Below the pieces are notes generated by a model. The model worked only from the letters and a program-made list of their open reading frames with translations, was not told the origin of the DNA and made no database searches. The translations under genes were made by a program, and so were the position numbers. DNA of 14,636 bases from Zopfochytrium polystomum (lineage: Eukaryota > Chytridiomycota > Chytridiomycetes > Chytridiales > Chytridiaceae), in assembly GCA_025765615.1 (NCBI GenBank), contig JAIVFJ010000688.1, positions 1 through 14,636 on the forward strand. Reading direction: 5' to 3'. Shown piece by piece: positions 1 through 8,910 of the stretch (the first letter of the stretch is position 1; each line of letters starts with the position of its first letter).

Positions 1-219
1 CCGTGACCTCGTCAGACTCGCCAATCAGAGTCAAGAAGCGTGTCACATTGAACTTGGTGAATCGAGAGGTGATGATTGTGATCAGTCGGTTCCACCAGCG
101 TGTCAGGGCGTATCCTGGGATCTCAACATTCACTTCTGTCGACTCCAGCACCTCGTTTGTCTCAGGGTTGATGGTCTGCTTGGTCAAAGTAACGACTGCT
201 CCAGTGACCTCCTCGACAG
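1..219 (-). repeat. D domain copy 1, N-terminal part
   Basis: Blocks: TVEEVTGAVVTLTKQTINP, NVEIPGYALTRWWNRL, NVTRFLTLIGESDEVT. It is cut at the window edge; the remainder matches 14428-14636. Confidence 0.88.
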
Positions 220-309
220 TTGCAACTGTCTCTGTCGTGGTCGTTGTGGTGGTGGTGGTTGTTGCAGGAATCTCCTGGCTGTCAACAACAGTCTCGCTTG
301 AAACAACGA
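1..309 (-). CDS. Exon 14 (3'-truncated by window): lead and first half of D1
   Basis: The exon opens VVVSSETVVDSQEIPA, continues with a nine-residue Thr run, and enters the D domain at about 219. It leaves the window at GESDEVT. The next residues expected from exon 8 are DASLHAALSESG, and these are exactly what the other end of the window encodes (14636 downward). From 1 to about 215 the sequence is nearly the same as 7751-7965; the lead then diverges. The reading frame is clean. Taken with exon 1 it would form one complete D-plus-linker exon. Confidence 0.82.
238..264 (+). repeat. Imperfect GTG/GTT trinucleotide tract (poly-Thr codons)
   Basis: A GTGGT-type microsatellite on the plus strand that codes for the Thr run in the lead of exon 14. 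Confidence 0.8.
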
Positions 310-383
310 CTGTTCAATGGCTGTGTCAATCAAAGAGGTTTGGTAAGTCAACTTGGAGCTGCAACTGAAAGAAGTACACATAC
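310..383 (-). other. Intron 13 (74 nt, phase 1)
   Basis: Donor GTATGT, acceptor TTGAACAG. It is the longest intron here. The acceptor at 310 is chosen because an in-frame TGA lies just upstream of it. Nearer AGs (TTTCAG, TTGCAG, CACAG) give stops or a wrong phase. Confidence 0.7.
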
Positions 384-2247
384 CAGTTGTTGGGACACTT
401 CTCCAAGTCAAGTGCTGCGGATTCTTGCTCGACAATCACAACCTCCTTTGCTTCTTCGGATGGCGGAACTGCAGCATATGTAGTTTCAGGCTGATATTCA
501 GGTGCAGATGTGATAGTCTCAGTGATCGTGGTCGTCGTTGTGCTTGTCTGAATGGATTCAACTGCTGCTGGGGTTTCCTCCACAATCGTCACACTTTCCT
601 GCACCGGAGCTTCGGACTCCACAATAGTCACAATCTTCTCCGACACACTTGCCTCCACCTCTGGGACTGTGCTGGTGACAGCAGCTGATATTTCTTCAAG
701 GACTGTCACTTCCTTTGAGTCAGACACCAGAGGCACTGCAATAATGGTGGTTGTAACTGTCTCCTCAGTGACAGTGATGGTCGACTCGACAGCAGGCGTG
801 GAAGTTTTCATCATGTCTGCAGTCTGCGCTGGAACAACTGAATCCCCAACCACAACATCTTTTGTCTCTGAAACCTCCGCAATGACAGCGGCTGGTGTTT
901 CAACTTGAACAGCATCTTGCTTGATAGTCTCCACTATCTCGACCACAGTTGACGTGCTCTCCACCGCTGGAACTGATCCGCTGGATTCCTCCACTATGGT
1001 TGTTTCCCTGTCATTCAGAATCGGCAGGGTCTCTGCAGTCGTGGTGATGATTTCTGTCTCGACCACCTGTGTTTCCTCTGGAGCCTCAACCCTCTCAGTC
1101 ACGGTTGTGACTTCCGTTACAGTTGTGTCAACAACTGGAGTTGCTGATTCCACGAAGGTTGCAGCCTCTTTCAACTCTATGATGTCCTCCGGGATTGTTG
1201 ATGTGGCAGAGACCTCCTCAGTTACAACTGCAGTAGTTGCTGCAGCCTCTTCCACAACAGGTGCAGTTGATGAAACTTCGACACTCTCCATCACAGTGGT
1301 CACAGTGGTGGTTGTTGCCTCTGCGCTCTCGACAACTGTAGCTGGAATTTCCTCGACATCGATGGTTTTGGTCTGGGAACCTGGCAAAGTCTCCTCAACA
1401 ACAGCTGTGCTGTAACTAATCTCCTCTACCGCGGGAACAGCTCCAATTTCCTCAGATGCGGTGATCGTGGTGGTTTCCTCCACCACAGTAGTTGACATTG
1501 TCGTGACATCCTCCCGAGCAGGCACAACAGGAGCAACTTGGGCGTCAATAACTTGACCGGAGACTAGTTCCTCAATCGCAGAAATCTCCTTCGCATCGAC
1601 CACAGGAGGAACATTTGCCGCATCTGACGTCATGTACGACGTCTCTTCGACCACAGGAACAGCTGAGACCACCTCTGTTGTTGTGGTGGTGACTGTTTCA
1701 ACCGGAGCCGACTTCAGAACCTCAACTGATTCTTCACCTGAAGCAAGAAGAGGGACGACTTGCGTCTCCACAAGCTCGACACCAACCAGCTTGATTGCAG
1801 TGCGGATGAATGAGAACAGCCGTACCAGAAGTCCAGACTCAGCCACTCCAGCCTCACTCTTGATCAACTCCAGCTCCTCAGAAGAGCATGACACACCACA
1901 CTCAGTCAGTGCAGCATGCAGAGACGTCTCCGTGACCTCCTCAGACTCGCCAATCAAAGTCAAGAAGCGAGTGATGTTGAAGCTTGGGTACCGCACCGCG
2001 ATAATGGTGATCAACTTTGTCCACCACCGAGTGAGAGCATAGCCTGGAATCTCCAAGTTCACTTCAGTCGACTCAAGCACCTCATTTGTCTCCGGGTTGA
2101 TTGTCTGCTTCGTCAAAGTAATGACTGCGCCAGTGACTTCTTCAACCGTCTCTGTGGTCTCAGTTGTTGTGGTTGTCGTCTTGGTCTCTGTGTAAGAAGT
2201 GGCAGGCACCTCCTCGCTGACTGGAACAGTCCCGCTCACAGTGACCG
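384..2247 (-). CDS. Exon 13: D8 plus long T/V/E linker
   Basis: Residues 1-31 are a lead (VPVSEEVPATSYTETK and a Thr run, as in exon 8), ~32-177 are D8, and about 440 residues of linker follow. D8 has TECGVSCSSEELELIK and TRWWTKLITIIAV. Length is 1864 nt, one over a multiple of three. The terminal reading LEKCPNNW becomes SVPTTG in the next frame, which fits the family and places a GTATGT donor in phase 1, so one extra base probably lies near 390-405. Linker anchors include SDSKEVTVLEE and EEAKEVVIVE. Function unknown. Confidence 0.83.
1718..2152 (-). repeat. D domain copy 8
   Basis: Blocks: ETVEEVTGAVITLTKQTINP, NLEIPGYALTRWWTKL, NITRFLTLIGESEEVTETSL, CGVSCSSEELELIKSEAG, VETQVVPLLASGEES. 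The frame is intact. Confidence 0.93.
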
Positions 2248-2310
2248 CTGGGTTGACGTAAGGATGAGTGAGAAATAATGCAGACCCCAATCACTGGTTC
2301 GTTTACGAAC
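2248..2310 (-). other. Intron 12 (63 nt, phase 1)
   Basis: Donor GTTCGT, acceptor AACCCAG. It is the positional homologue of intron 7 with the same six-base donor. It joins AVET to AVTVSGTVPV. Confidence 0.84.
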
Positions 2311-2841
2311 CTGTTTCAACAGCTAAAGTCTCAGATACCAAAGGCACAATCTCAACGGACTCCTTCAAGTTTGTCTCGGAAACTGTTTCTGCGACAGTGA
2401 TAGGAGCAATTGTGTCAATAGAATCAGTTGTGGTGGTAACCACAGAAGTTGTTGTCTCAGAGCGGACTTCCTCAGCTTTCTGAGATTCCTCGACGACCGG
2501 TGGGGGAGCTTCAACAGTTGTAGATGTCTTGGCCGCTTCTGGAGCAACTGGAGCCGTGTCAGCAAATACCACAGAAGCAGATTTCTCCTCATGAACAACA
2601 GGGGCAGGCTCTTCTTCCGCAATCACAGTTGTTGTTGCAATAGTCTCCTCAGAAACTGTCACAAGTTCAGATGGCCGGCTGGTTGGGGTGGATTGTTCGC
2701 TGGTGCTTGCGCTTGATGTCCGCCTTGATAGCGGGAAGGCCCCAGAGACAATTGTCTGGCCGGCTTCGAACATTTTTGAGAAGAAGCTCTTTCGCTTGGA
2801 AGATGTTTGCTCTGCCTGCGCAGGTGGCAGATACGTTTGCT
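2311..2841 (-). CDS. Exon 12: S3 motif plus T/V/E linker
   Basis: A 531-nt (177-codon) exon without indels. The order is a lead EQTYLPPAQAEQTSS, S3 (KRKSFFSKMFEAGQ, AFPLSRRTSSAS), PSELVTVSEETIA, and an acidic linker ending LAVET before a GTTCGT donor. It is colinear with exon 7 throughout and is followed by the D8 exon, which mirrors D5. This is the second copy of the S-plus-D cassette. Function unknown. Confidence 0.88.
2705..2797 (-). repeat. S motif copy 3
   Basis: It is KRKSFFSKMFEAGQT, then IVSGAFPLSRRTSSAS. It differs from S2 only at the end of this span. Confidence 0.92.
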
Positions 2842-2900
2842 CTGTGCAAATGACAGAATTAATTGCTGGAAGTTGAGCCGAAAGAAGACTTGAAACAAAC
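2842..2900 (-). other. Intron 11 (59 nt, phase 1)
   Basis: Donor GTTTGT, acceptor TTTGCACAG. It joins VQTK to EQTYLPPAQ, the start of the S3 exon. Reading through puts the S motif out of frame. Confidence 0.83.
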
Positions 2901-4146
2901 CTTTTGTCTGCACAACCTCCACGACTGGAACAGTCTTCTCCTCAAGAACCTGGATTGAAGTCGTCGCAGAAGAAGCTGGAATTTCTGCCACTTCGATTGT
3001 CCCGACATGTGTCGTTGTCGTAACAGTGGTTGTCGATTCCACAGTTGCTGGGGTGTCCTCTAACACAGTCTCAACTGTCTCCCCCTTCTCCAACACAGCT
3101 GTTGAGGTTTCATTGGTGTCAACGGTGGGAGCAAGAGGGGGTGTCTCCTCTTGGATAATTGTCTCCCTTGCCTCTGAAACTGGAAGAGTCTCCTCAATGA
3201 CTGTGGCGACGATTGAAGCCTCTTCCGTAGAAACAACAGTTGTCTTGATGGGTGCTGAAACAGTCTCCACTGTTTCAATGACTGCTGTCGTCATCATCGA
3301 TTCCACAGTCTCGGTGACAGGAACCACCTCTGTACTTTCCTCCACCACAATGAGCTCTTTAGCCTCTGCGGTCGGTCCTGCCTCTTCCACTGTTGTGCTG
3401 ACGCCAACCTCATCCTGAGAAACGGGTGCGGCAGCAACTCCATCCGTCTCAACAGTGGTGTAGGTGATGGTCTCCTGAATTACTGGAACCTCCTCAGTCA
3501 CGGTGGTGGTAGTGCTCTCCTCAAAATGGACAACATCAACGGGGGCAGGAATGTCCTCAACGACTACAACTTCCTTGGCCACCAATGCAGCAGGAGTTTC
3601 TCCAACAACGGAGATATCAAACGTGGTATTTTCCTGAGTGGGCTCCGGAGCGATTTCCACCGACTCCTCACCGGACGCAAGCAGCGGAAGGACTTGCGTT
3701 TCCACAAGCTCGACGCCAACAAGTTTGATGGCGGTGCGAATAAACGTGAATAAGCTGGCAAGTAGTCCTGGTTCAGAGACTCGGGCCTCAACCTTGATCA
3801 ACTGAAGCTCTTCATCTGTGCAGGACGCTCCACACTCCTTCAGGGCTGCATTGAGGGATTCATCTGTCACCTCCTCTGACTCTCCAATCAAATTCAAGAA
3901 ACGTGTAACATTGAAGTTGTGGTATCGACTGGTAATAATGGAGATCAAACGCTTCCACCAGCTAGTAAGGGCATATCCTGGAATTTCGACGTTGACCTCA
4001 GTTGATTCAAGCACCTCATTTGTGTCTGGGTTGATTGTCTGGCTTCGTCAACGTGATTATTGCGCCAGTGACTTCCTCCACAGTCTCATGAATAGTCTCT
4101 GTGGTGGTGGTTGTTGTCGAAGTTGACTCTACAACAGCTGCGGCAG
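2901..4146 (-). CDS. Exon 11: D7 plus T/V/E linker
   Basis: Residues 1-20 are a lead (AAAVVESTSTTTTTTETIH), ~21-165 are D7, and about 250 residues of linker follow, ending VVEVVQTK. D7 has KECGASCTDEELQLIK, with a CGxSC cysteine pair. Length is 1246 nt, one over a multiple of three. The extra base is a G at about 4041, within the TKQTI block (plus-strand tctggcttc for the usual tctgcttc). Linker anchors include VAKEVVVVED, AEAKELIVVEE and a diverged SEARETIIQEE. The S3 exon follows. Function unknown. Confidence 0.85.
3652..4087 (-). repeat. D domain copy 7
   Basis: Blocks: ETVEEVTGAIITLTK, then after a one-base shift NEVLESTEVNVEIPGYAL, TSWWKRLISIITSRY, NVTRFLNLIGESEEVTDESL, CGASCTDEELQLIKVEA, VETQVLPLLASGEES. 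Confidence 0.9.
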
Positions 4147-4192
4147 CTGCAGAAGGGATTAGCAAATGCTGGGAAAAGAAAGGCGCATTTAC
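4147..4192 (-). other. Intron 10 (46 nt, phase 1)
   Basis: Donor GTAAAT, acceptor CTTCTGCAG with a TGCTAATCC branch-like site just upstream. It joins SVAET to AAAAVVEST. An internal TTCCCAG would give a 24-nt intron and is rejected. Confidence 0.83.
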
Positions 4193-4462
4193 CTGTTTCA
4201 GCAACAGAAGTCTCTGAGTGTTCGGCGAAGGTTTCTTTCACGACGGCTTCAAGTGTCGTGGACGGAGCTGGCAAGTCAACAGCTTCAGACCGAGTTTCAA
4301 CAACAGTGGTGTGTTGCGTTGTAACTTCTTCCACAACTGGCACGTCAACTGCTTCTACCTCAATGACCTTTTTCTCTGCCACTACTGCATCAGTGGACGG
4401 CACATTCTCTTCAGTTGTCACTATCGTAGTGGTTGTTGTGGTTGAAGATTCAGTAACTACCA
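4193..4462 (-). CDS. Exon 10: linker-only T/V/E-rich exon
   Basis: Ninety codons (270 nt), or 93 with the alternative acceptor at 4472, free of indels. The sequence runs from VVTESSTTTTTTIV through KKVIEVEAVDVPVVEEV to SETSVAET before a GTAAAT donor. No D domain or S motif is present. It sits between the D6 and D7 exons and is one of two linker-only exons, the other being exon 5. It is acidic, Thr/Val/Glu-rich and probably disordered; no function can be inferred. Confidence 0.8.
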
Positions 4463-4521
4463 CTGGGGCAACTTGAGATTCGGTGAGACAGTTGGAAGGA
4501 ATGGTTCACATGAACACCTAC
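4463..4521 (-). other. Intron 9 (59 nt, phase 1; acceptor uncertain)
   Basis: Donor GTAGGT. The acceptor is either CCCCAG (59 nt, joining TES to VVVTES) or CTCAAG (50 nt, ending at 4472, joining TES to VAPVVVTES). Both keep phase 1. CAG is preferred over AAG on general splice-site preference. Confidence 0.75.
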
Positions 4522-5891
4522 CGGACTCGGTAAGAACAGTCTCTGTCGAATTTTTCTCCTCAATTACAATAGTTTCGACTTCTGCTGGCGCTGAGCTTGT
4601 TACCCTCCGTAACAGTTTCAATAGGCGCAGCTGCAACGTCCTTGACATAGTCTGCAACAAGTTGAATTGGTTCGACAGGAGCTGACGATGCCTCAATAGT
4701 TGGTTGCATTTCTTCTGTTGAACTCTCAAGAACTTCGGTGGTTTCCTGAATGATGGAGATTTCCTTCACGACTTCCGGCAAGATAATACCACTCTCCGTA
4801 ACATACTTGGAGGTGTGTTCGACTGCTGTGGGCACGGTTTCCACCACAAATGTTCCTCGTTCTTCCTCTACTGAAACCGTGGCCAAGGACTCGGCTGCTG
4901 GAGGAATTTCTTTTGTCTCCACAATGGTGGCAACTGGAATAGCTGACTCCTCCACAACGAGAACCTCCCCGCTGGGCACTTCCTGAACAGTTGAACTGCT
5001 ATCAACAACGGTTTCAGTTGATTGGTTGATGGTGGTTTCAACGACGTGTGTGGCAACATTGGTTGCCTGGTCCACTACAGCTGCTTCTTGAACTTCATCC
5101 TGGGTGGAGGAAATGGACACAGTTTCTTCCACCTTGGTCTCAACGACAACTGTTTCAATTGTTCCCACAGTTTCAAACATAGGAGTCGTAACTTCCTTTG
5201 TCTCAACAGTTGTAACATCTTGAACGACAATTGATGGGATTGAAACCTGTTCTGTTGCGATGGTTTTCACAACTTCGACAGGCTCCACAACTGCTGTTTC
5301 TTCGGAGGCAAGCAGTGGGAGGACTTGGGTCTCGACGAGCTCAACTCCAACAAGCTTAATGGTGGTGCGAATGAAAGTGAAAAGTCGCACTAGAAGACCG
5401 CTTTCGGACAGTCCTGCATCAGCCTTGATGCTGTCCAGCTCTTCCGCACCGCAGACACCTCCACTCTCACTGATAGCAGCCGCAAGCACTTCGTCCGATA
5501 CCTCCGGCGATTCACCAATGAGTGCCAAAAATCTGGTGGTGTTGAAGGTAGTGTACCGAGTAGACAGTACCTTGATCAGTTCACGCCACCAGCTTGTCAA
5601 AGCGTAGCCTGGAATCTCGACGGAGTAGTCCGCAGACTCAAGAACTTCGTTTGTTTCAGGAACAATAGTCTGCTTTGTGAGAGTGATGACCGCGCCACTG
5701 ACGACCTCAGTGGTTTCCCTCCGTCGTCTCAACAGTTATAGCCGCCGGAGCCACTTCTTCGTTCACCACCACAGTCTCCGCAGCAATTGTGTCACTCACT
5801 GTGGAGTCAACTGTGTGAATAACAGCAGGAGTTTCTTCAGTGACAACAGTACTTTCACTCCTTTCAATCAAAACAGGCGCTGGCTCAGCAG
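4522..5891 (-). CDS. Exon 9: D6 plus T/V/E linker
   Basis: Residues 1-57 are a lead (AAEPAPVLIERSESTVV), ~58-202 are D6, and the rest is linker ending ETVLTES. D6 has ESADYSVEIPG, like D2, and SESGGVCGAEELD. Length is 1370 nt, two over a multiple of three. Two single-base insertions account for this. One is near 5718 (an extra G after ACGGAG, just before TTEVVSGAV); the other is near 4604 (an extra G in GAGGG, between ETVTE and VTSSAPAE). Both lie in similar GGAGGG contexts. The linker includes VETKEVTTP and VETKEIPPA anchors. Function unknown. Confidence 0.84.
5284..5720 (-). repeat. D domain copy 6
   Basis: Blocks: TTEVVSGAVITLTKQTIVP, YSVEIPGYALTSWWREL, NTTRFLALIGESPEVSDEVL, CGAEELDSIKADAG, RLFTFIRTTIKLVGVELVET. 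Only one Cys is present in the C-block. Confidence 0.9.
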
Positions 5892-5947
5892 CTGGATAAG
5901 GTTGAACATTAGTCTGAATCAATGGGGAAAAATGTCTTCTCTCCTAC
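5892..5947 (-). other. Intron 8 (56 nt, phase 1)
   Basis: Donor GTAGGA, acceptor TTATCCAG with a CTAAT branch-like site about 18 nt upstream. It joins TREQ to AAEPAPVLIE. A nearer TTCAG is rejected because it would put the next exon out of phase. Confidence 0.82.
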
Positions 5948-8077
5948 CCTGTTCCCTTGTCTCAACAACTGTTGTGGTTACGGTGGTAGTAGTCTCTTGG
6001 TACTCAGCCCTGGTAGGTTCCTCAGTATTTTCTGTGAATACCTGCTTGTACTCAATAACAGGAATCTCCGTGAGAGCGACCTCGGCAGGCTCTTGCACAA
6101 CTATCTCCTGAGAAGCTGGAACAACATCACTGATGACAGTCACAGTCTCTGAAGATTCCAAAATGGCGGGGACAGCCACTGATTCAACAACAGTTGTCGT
6201 AGTTGTTGATTGCACTGTCTCTACAGTCTCAGATGGGATAGGAGACTCCTCAAGAACAATCTGCTTCGGCTCGGCCACAGGCGTCTCATTCACAGATTCT
6301 GCCACAACCACTTGCTTTGATTCAATTGCTGGTGTCTCATTCGGAACAACCTCCACCAATTCTTGCACAGCAATGTCCTCAACCGCAGCAGGAACAGCAT
6401 TCTCCTCAACGATGGTGGTGGAGGTGGTGCTGGTGGTTGTCGCTTCAGTGAATTCCACAGGAACTGATTCGATAACTGTCACTTCCTTTGTCTCCACAAC
6501 AGGAACATCAGCAATAACAGTGGTCAAGACTTCTTGGACCGCAGGAACAGTGACTGTCTCTTCAATTGTGGTGATGACTGGCTCAACTGATGGTGTCACC
6601 TCCACTGTGTCAACAATATTCTCGACTGGACCAGAACTTGTCTCCACGACAGTGGTTGTTGTGGTGGTGGTGGTGGTTTCCAATGTTTCAACAGTCTGTT
6701 GTGGGACACTCGACTCTTCGACAACCACAATCTCCTTTGTCTCTGGAACAAGCAAGACTTCTTCAACCACTTCAACCGCAGGGGCCTCGGACTCCACTGT
6801 TGTGATAGTCTCAACAGTTTCAATGACAGTTGTTGTGCTTTCAACTGGTGGAACTGAATCTGCTGATTCTTCGACAACGGCTGTCTCCTTGACCTCAGTG
6901 ACAGGCACTGTCTCCTCAGCAATAGCCACAGTGACTTCTTCGACCACAGGCACAGTGGCTGGGGCCTCTGAATCGGTTGTCTTGATGGTCTCAACAGTTT
7001 TGACCACAGTGGTGGTGCTCTCCACAGCGGGAACTGACACTGCTTCCTCCACAACAATCACCTCCTTGACCTCAGGCACAGTCTCTTCAACAACAGAGGT
7101 GGTGATTGTGGTCTCCGTGGCAATCGGGTGCATTTCAGTCAGTGTGGCAGCAGGCTCTGATGTCTCGATCACAGTAACTGTGGTGGATGATTCAACAACG
7201 GTGGCTGGTGCATTCGACTCCTCCACAACCACGACCTCCTTTGCCTCAGCGGTTGGCAGTGACTCTTCAACCACCGTGACAGTTGTGCTTTCATTCTGAG
7301 CTGGCACAACCTCAGAACTTTCAATAACAGTGGTGGTGGTGGTGGTGGTGGTAACAGTCTCCTCAGTCTTGATGGAGTCCACAGCAGCAGGGCTCTCTTC
7401 CACAACAACCACTTTGCTCTCAACCACAGCAACAGCCTCCTCAGGAACAGATGTGGTGTACAAAGTCTTTGTGACAGCAGGGGCCACAACCACTTGCTCC
7501 GAAGTGACTGTTGTCGTGACTGACTCTGCGGGAGGAACAACCTCCACCGACTCCTCGCCAGAGGCAAGGAGCGGAAGCACCTGCGTCTCTGTGAGTTCCA
7601 CACCGACCAACTTGACAGTTGTGCGGATGAAGGAGAAAAGCCGCACAAGAAGTCCAGACTCGGCCACTCCAGCCTCGCTCTTGATCGACTCCAGCTCGTC
7701 AGCAGTGCAGGAGGCACCACTCTCGCTTAGAGCAGCATGCAAAGAAGCGTCCGTGACCTCGTCAGACTCGCCAATCAGAGTCAAGAAGCGTGTCACATTG
7801 AACTTGGTGAATCGAGAGGTGATAATCGTGATCAGTCGGCTCCACCAGTCAGTCAAGGCGTATTCTGGGATCTCAACATTCACTTCTGTCGACTCCAGCA
7901 CCTCGTTTGTCTCAGGGTTGATTGTCTGCTTGGTCAAAGTAATGACTGCACCAGTGACTTCTTCGACTGTCTCTTTGGTCTCAGTTGTTGTGGTTGTCGT
8001 CTTGGTCTCTGTGTAAGACGTGGCAGGCACTTCTTCACTGACAGCCACAGTCTCACTCATAATCACTGCTGGTTCGA
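5948..8077 (-). CDS. Exon 8: D5 plus the longest clean T/V/E linker
   Basis: This 2130-nt (710-codon) exon is free of indels and is the best reference copy in the window. Residues 1-35 are a lead (ETVAVSEEVPATSYTETK and a Thr run), ~36-178 are D5, and ~179-710 are linker. The linker is built of sub-repeats of roughly 50-60 residues, each opening with an anchor such as EVKEVIVVEE, ETKEIVVVEES or ESKQVVVAES. It also contains poly-Thr runs. It has almost no aromatic residue or Cys, and Lys is largely limited to the anchors, so it is strongly acidic and probably disordered. It ends VVETREQ before a GTAGGA donor. Function unknown. Confidence 0.9.
6652..6678 (+). repeat. GTG trinucleotide tract in the exon 8 linker
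   Basis: Nine or so GTG/GTT units on the plus strand coding for Thr on the minus strand. The paralogous tract in exon 1 (about 13551-13567) is shorter. Confidence 0.8.
7330..7353 (+). repeat. Uninterrupted (GTG)n tract, exon 8
   Basis: A pure GGT/GTG microsatellite coding for eight Thr. It matches the tract at 14218-14240 in exon 1, consistent with the two exons being duplicates. Confidence 0.85.
7545..7973 (-). repeat. D domain copy 5 (reference copy)
   Basis: Blocks: ETVEEVTGAVITLTKQTINP, NVEIPEYALTDWWSRL, NVTRFLTLIGESDEVTDASL, ESGASCTADELESIKSEAG, GLLVRLFSFIRTTVKLVGVE, TETQVLPLLASGEES. The region 7751-7965 is about 92% identical to 1-215 by eye. Confidence 0.93.
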
Positions 8078-8135
8078 CTAAAGGCAATGAAGGATGGTGA
8101 GAAAAAGTTTAAGGGATCAGTCATTGGCAACGAAC
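8078..8135 (-). other. Intron 7 (58 nt, phase 1)
   Basis: Donor GTTCGT, acceptor CCTTTAG. It occupies the same position as intron 12 and shares its unusual donor. It joins VVES to VEPAVIMSE. Confidence 0.85.
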
Positions 8136-8864
8136 CTGATTCGACTACAATAGTCTCCGCAACAGAATTCTTTAACGTTATCTCCTCCACAACTGTTTCT
8201 GCGACAGAGATAGGAGCAGCTGTGTCAACAGTTTCAGTCGTTGTGGTGGCTGTGGTACTGGTCGTCTCAAAAGGGATTTGCTCCGTTGTCTCGACAAACT
8301 CGATGGTTGGTGGTGGGATTTCAACCACTTCAGCGACCGCTGCTGGGGAAGCATTTTCGTTGTCGACTTCGGTCGTGATAGTCGTGACTGTAGTGACAGT
8401 CGTGGATGTTTCTGCCAATTTGGAAGCCAGAGGTGCTTCGACTTTCTCAGCTTTCTCGACCACCTCAAGGACTGGCAGAACTTCAACAGCTTCGACAGTT
8501 GTTGCTGGGGCAGACTCACTGCGAGTATCTGTCACGACTGCTGTGGATGATGTCTCGGCAACAACTGTGGCGATGGGAGCTGCTTCGACAACGACCTGGG
8601 AGACAGATTCCTCTTTGTGAACAACAGGAACAGGCTCTTCGTGCCCACTGGTCATGGTTGTAACAGTCTCCTCTGAAACGGTCACAAGCTCAGATGGGCC
8701 GCTGGCAGGAGTTGGCTGCTGGCTTCCGCTGCCACTTGACGTTCGCCTCGACAATGGGAAAGCGCCTGAGACAATAGTCTGGCCAGCCTCAAACATTTTC
8801 GAGAAGAAGCTCTTCCTCTTGTTTGAAACCTCTTCAGTCTGTGCTGGTGGAGTGTACAGTTTTT
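8136..8864 (-). CDS. Exon 7: S2 motif plus T/V/E linker
   Basis: This is a 729-nt (243-codon) exon without indels. It opens with a Pro/Gln lead (EKLYTPPAQTEEV), then S2 (KRKSFFSKMFEAGQ, AFPLSRRTSSGSGS), then PSELVTVSEETVT, and about 185 residues of acidic linker ending ETIVVES. It pairs with the D5 exon that follows. The same order and the same lead sequences recur in exons 12 and 13, so the two cassettes are duplicates. Role unknown; the S motif is the only clearly basic part of the exon. Confidence 0.88.
8728..8820 (-). repeat. S motif copy 2
   Basis: It is KRKSFFSKMFEAGQT, then IVSGAFPLSRRTSSGS. It is nearly identical to S3 over this span. Confidence 0.92.
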
Positions 8865-8910
8865 CTAAAACCAGGTTAGACTCTCATTGAAATGAAATGC
8901 TGATTATTAC
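8865..8910 (-). other. Intron 6 (46 nt, phase 1)
   Basis: Donor GTAATA, acceptor GTTTTAG. A possible branch site CTAAC lies 5' of the acceptor. It joins DSTK to EKLYTPPAQ. Confidence 0.86.

Noticed and set aside
310..383. Two tiny introns with a micro-exon between the TTTCAG/TTGCAG acceptors and a later donor
   Set aside because: The first intron would be about 19 nt, too short for spliceosomal splicing, and the resulting micro-exon does not restore phase.
6133..7299. Long plus-strand open frame of 388 codons, and other plus-strand frames across the window
   Set aside because: They are antisense shadows. The minus-strand codons used for Thr, Val and Glu rarely produce stop triplets on the other strand. 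These frames cover linkers, carry no conserved motif, and stop or change at the same indels.
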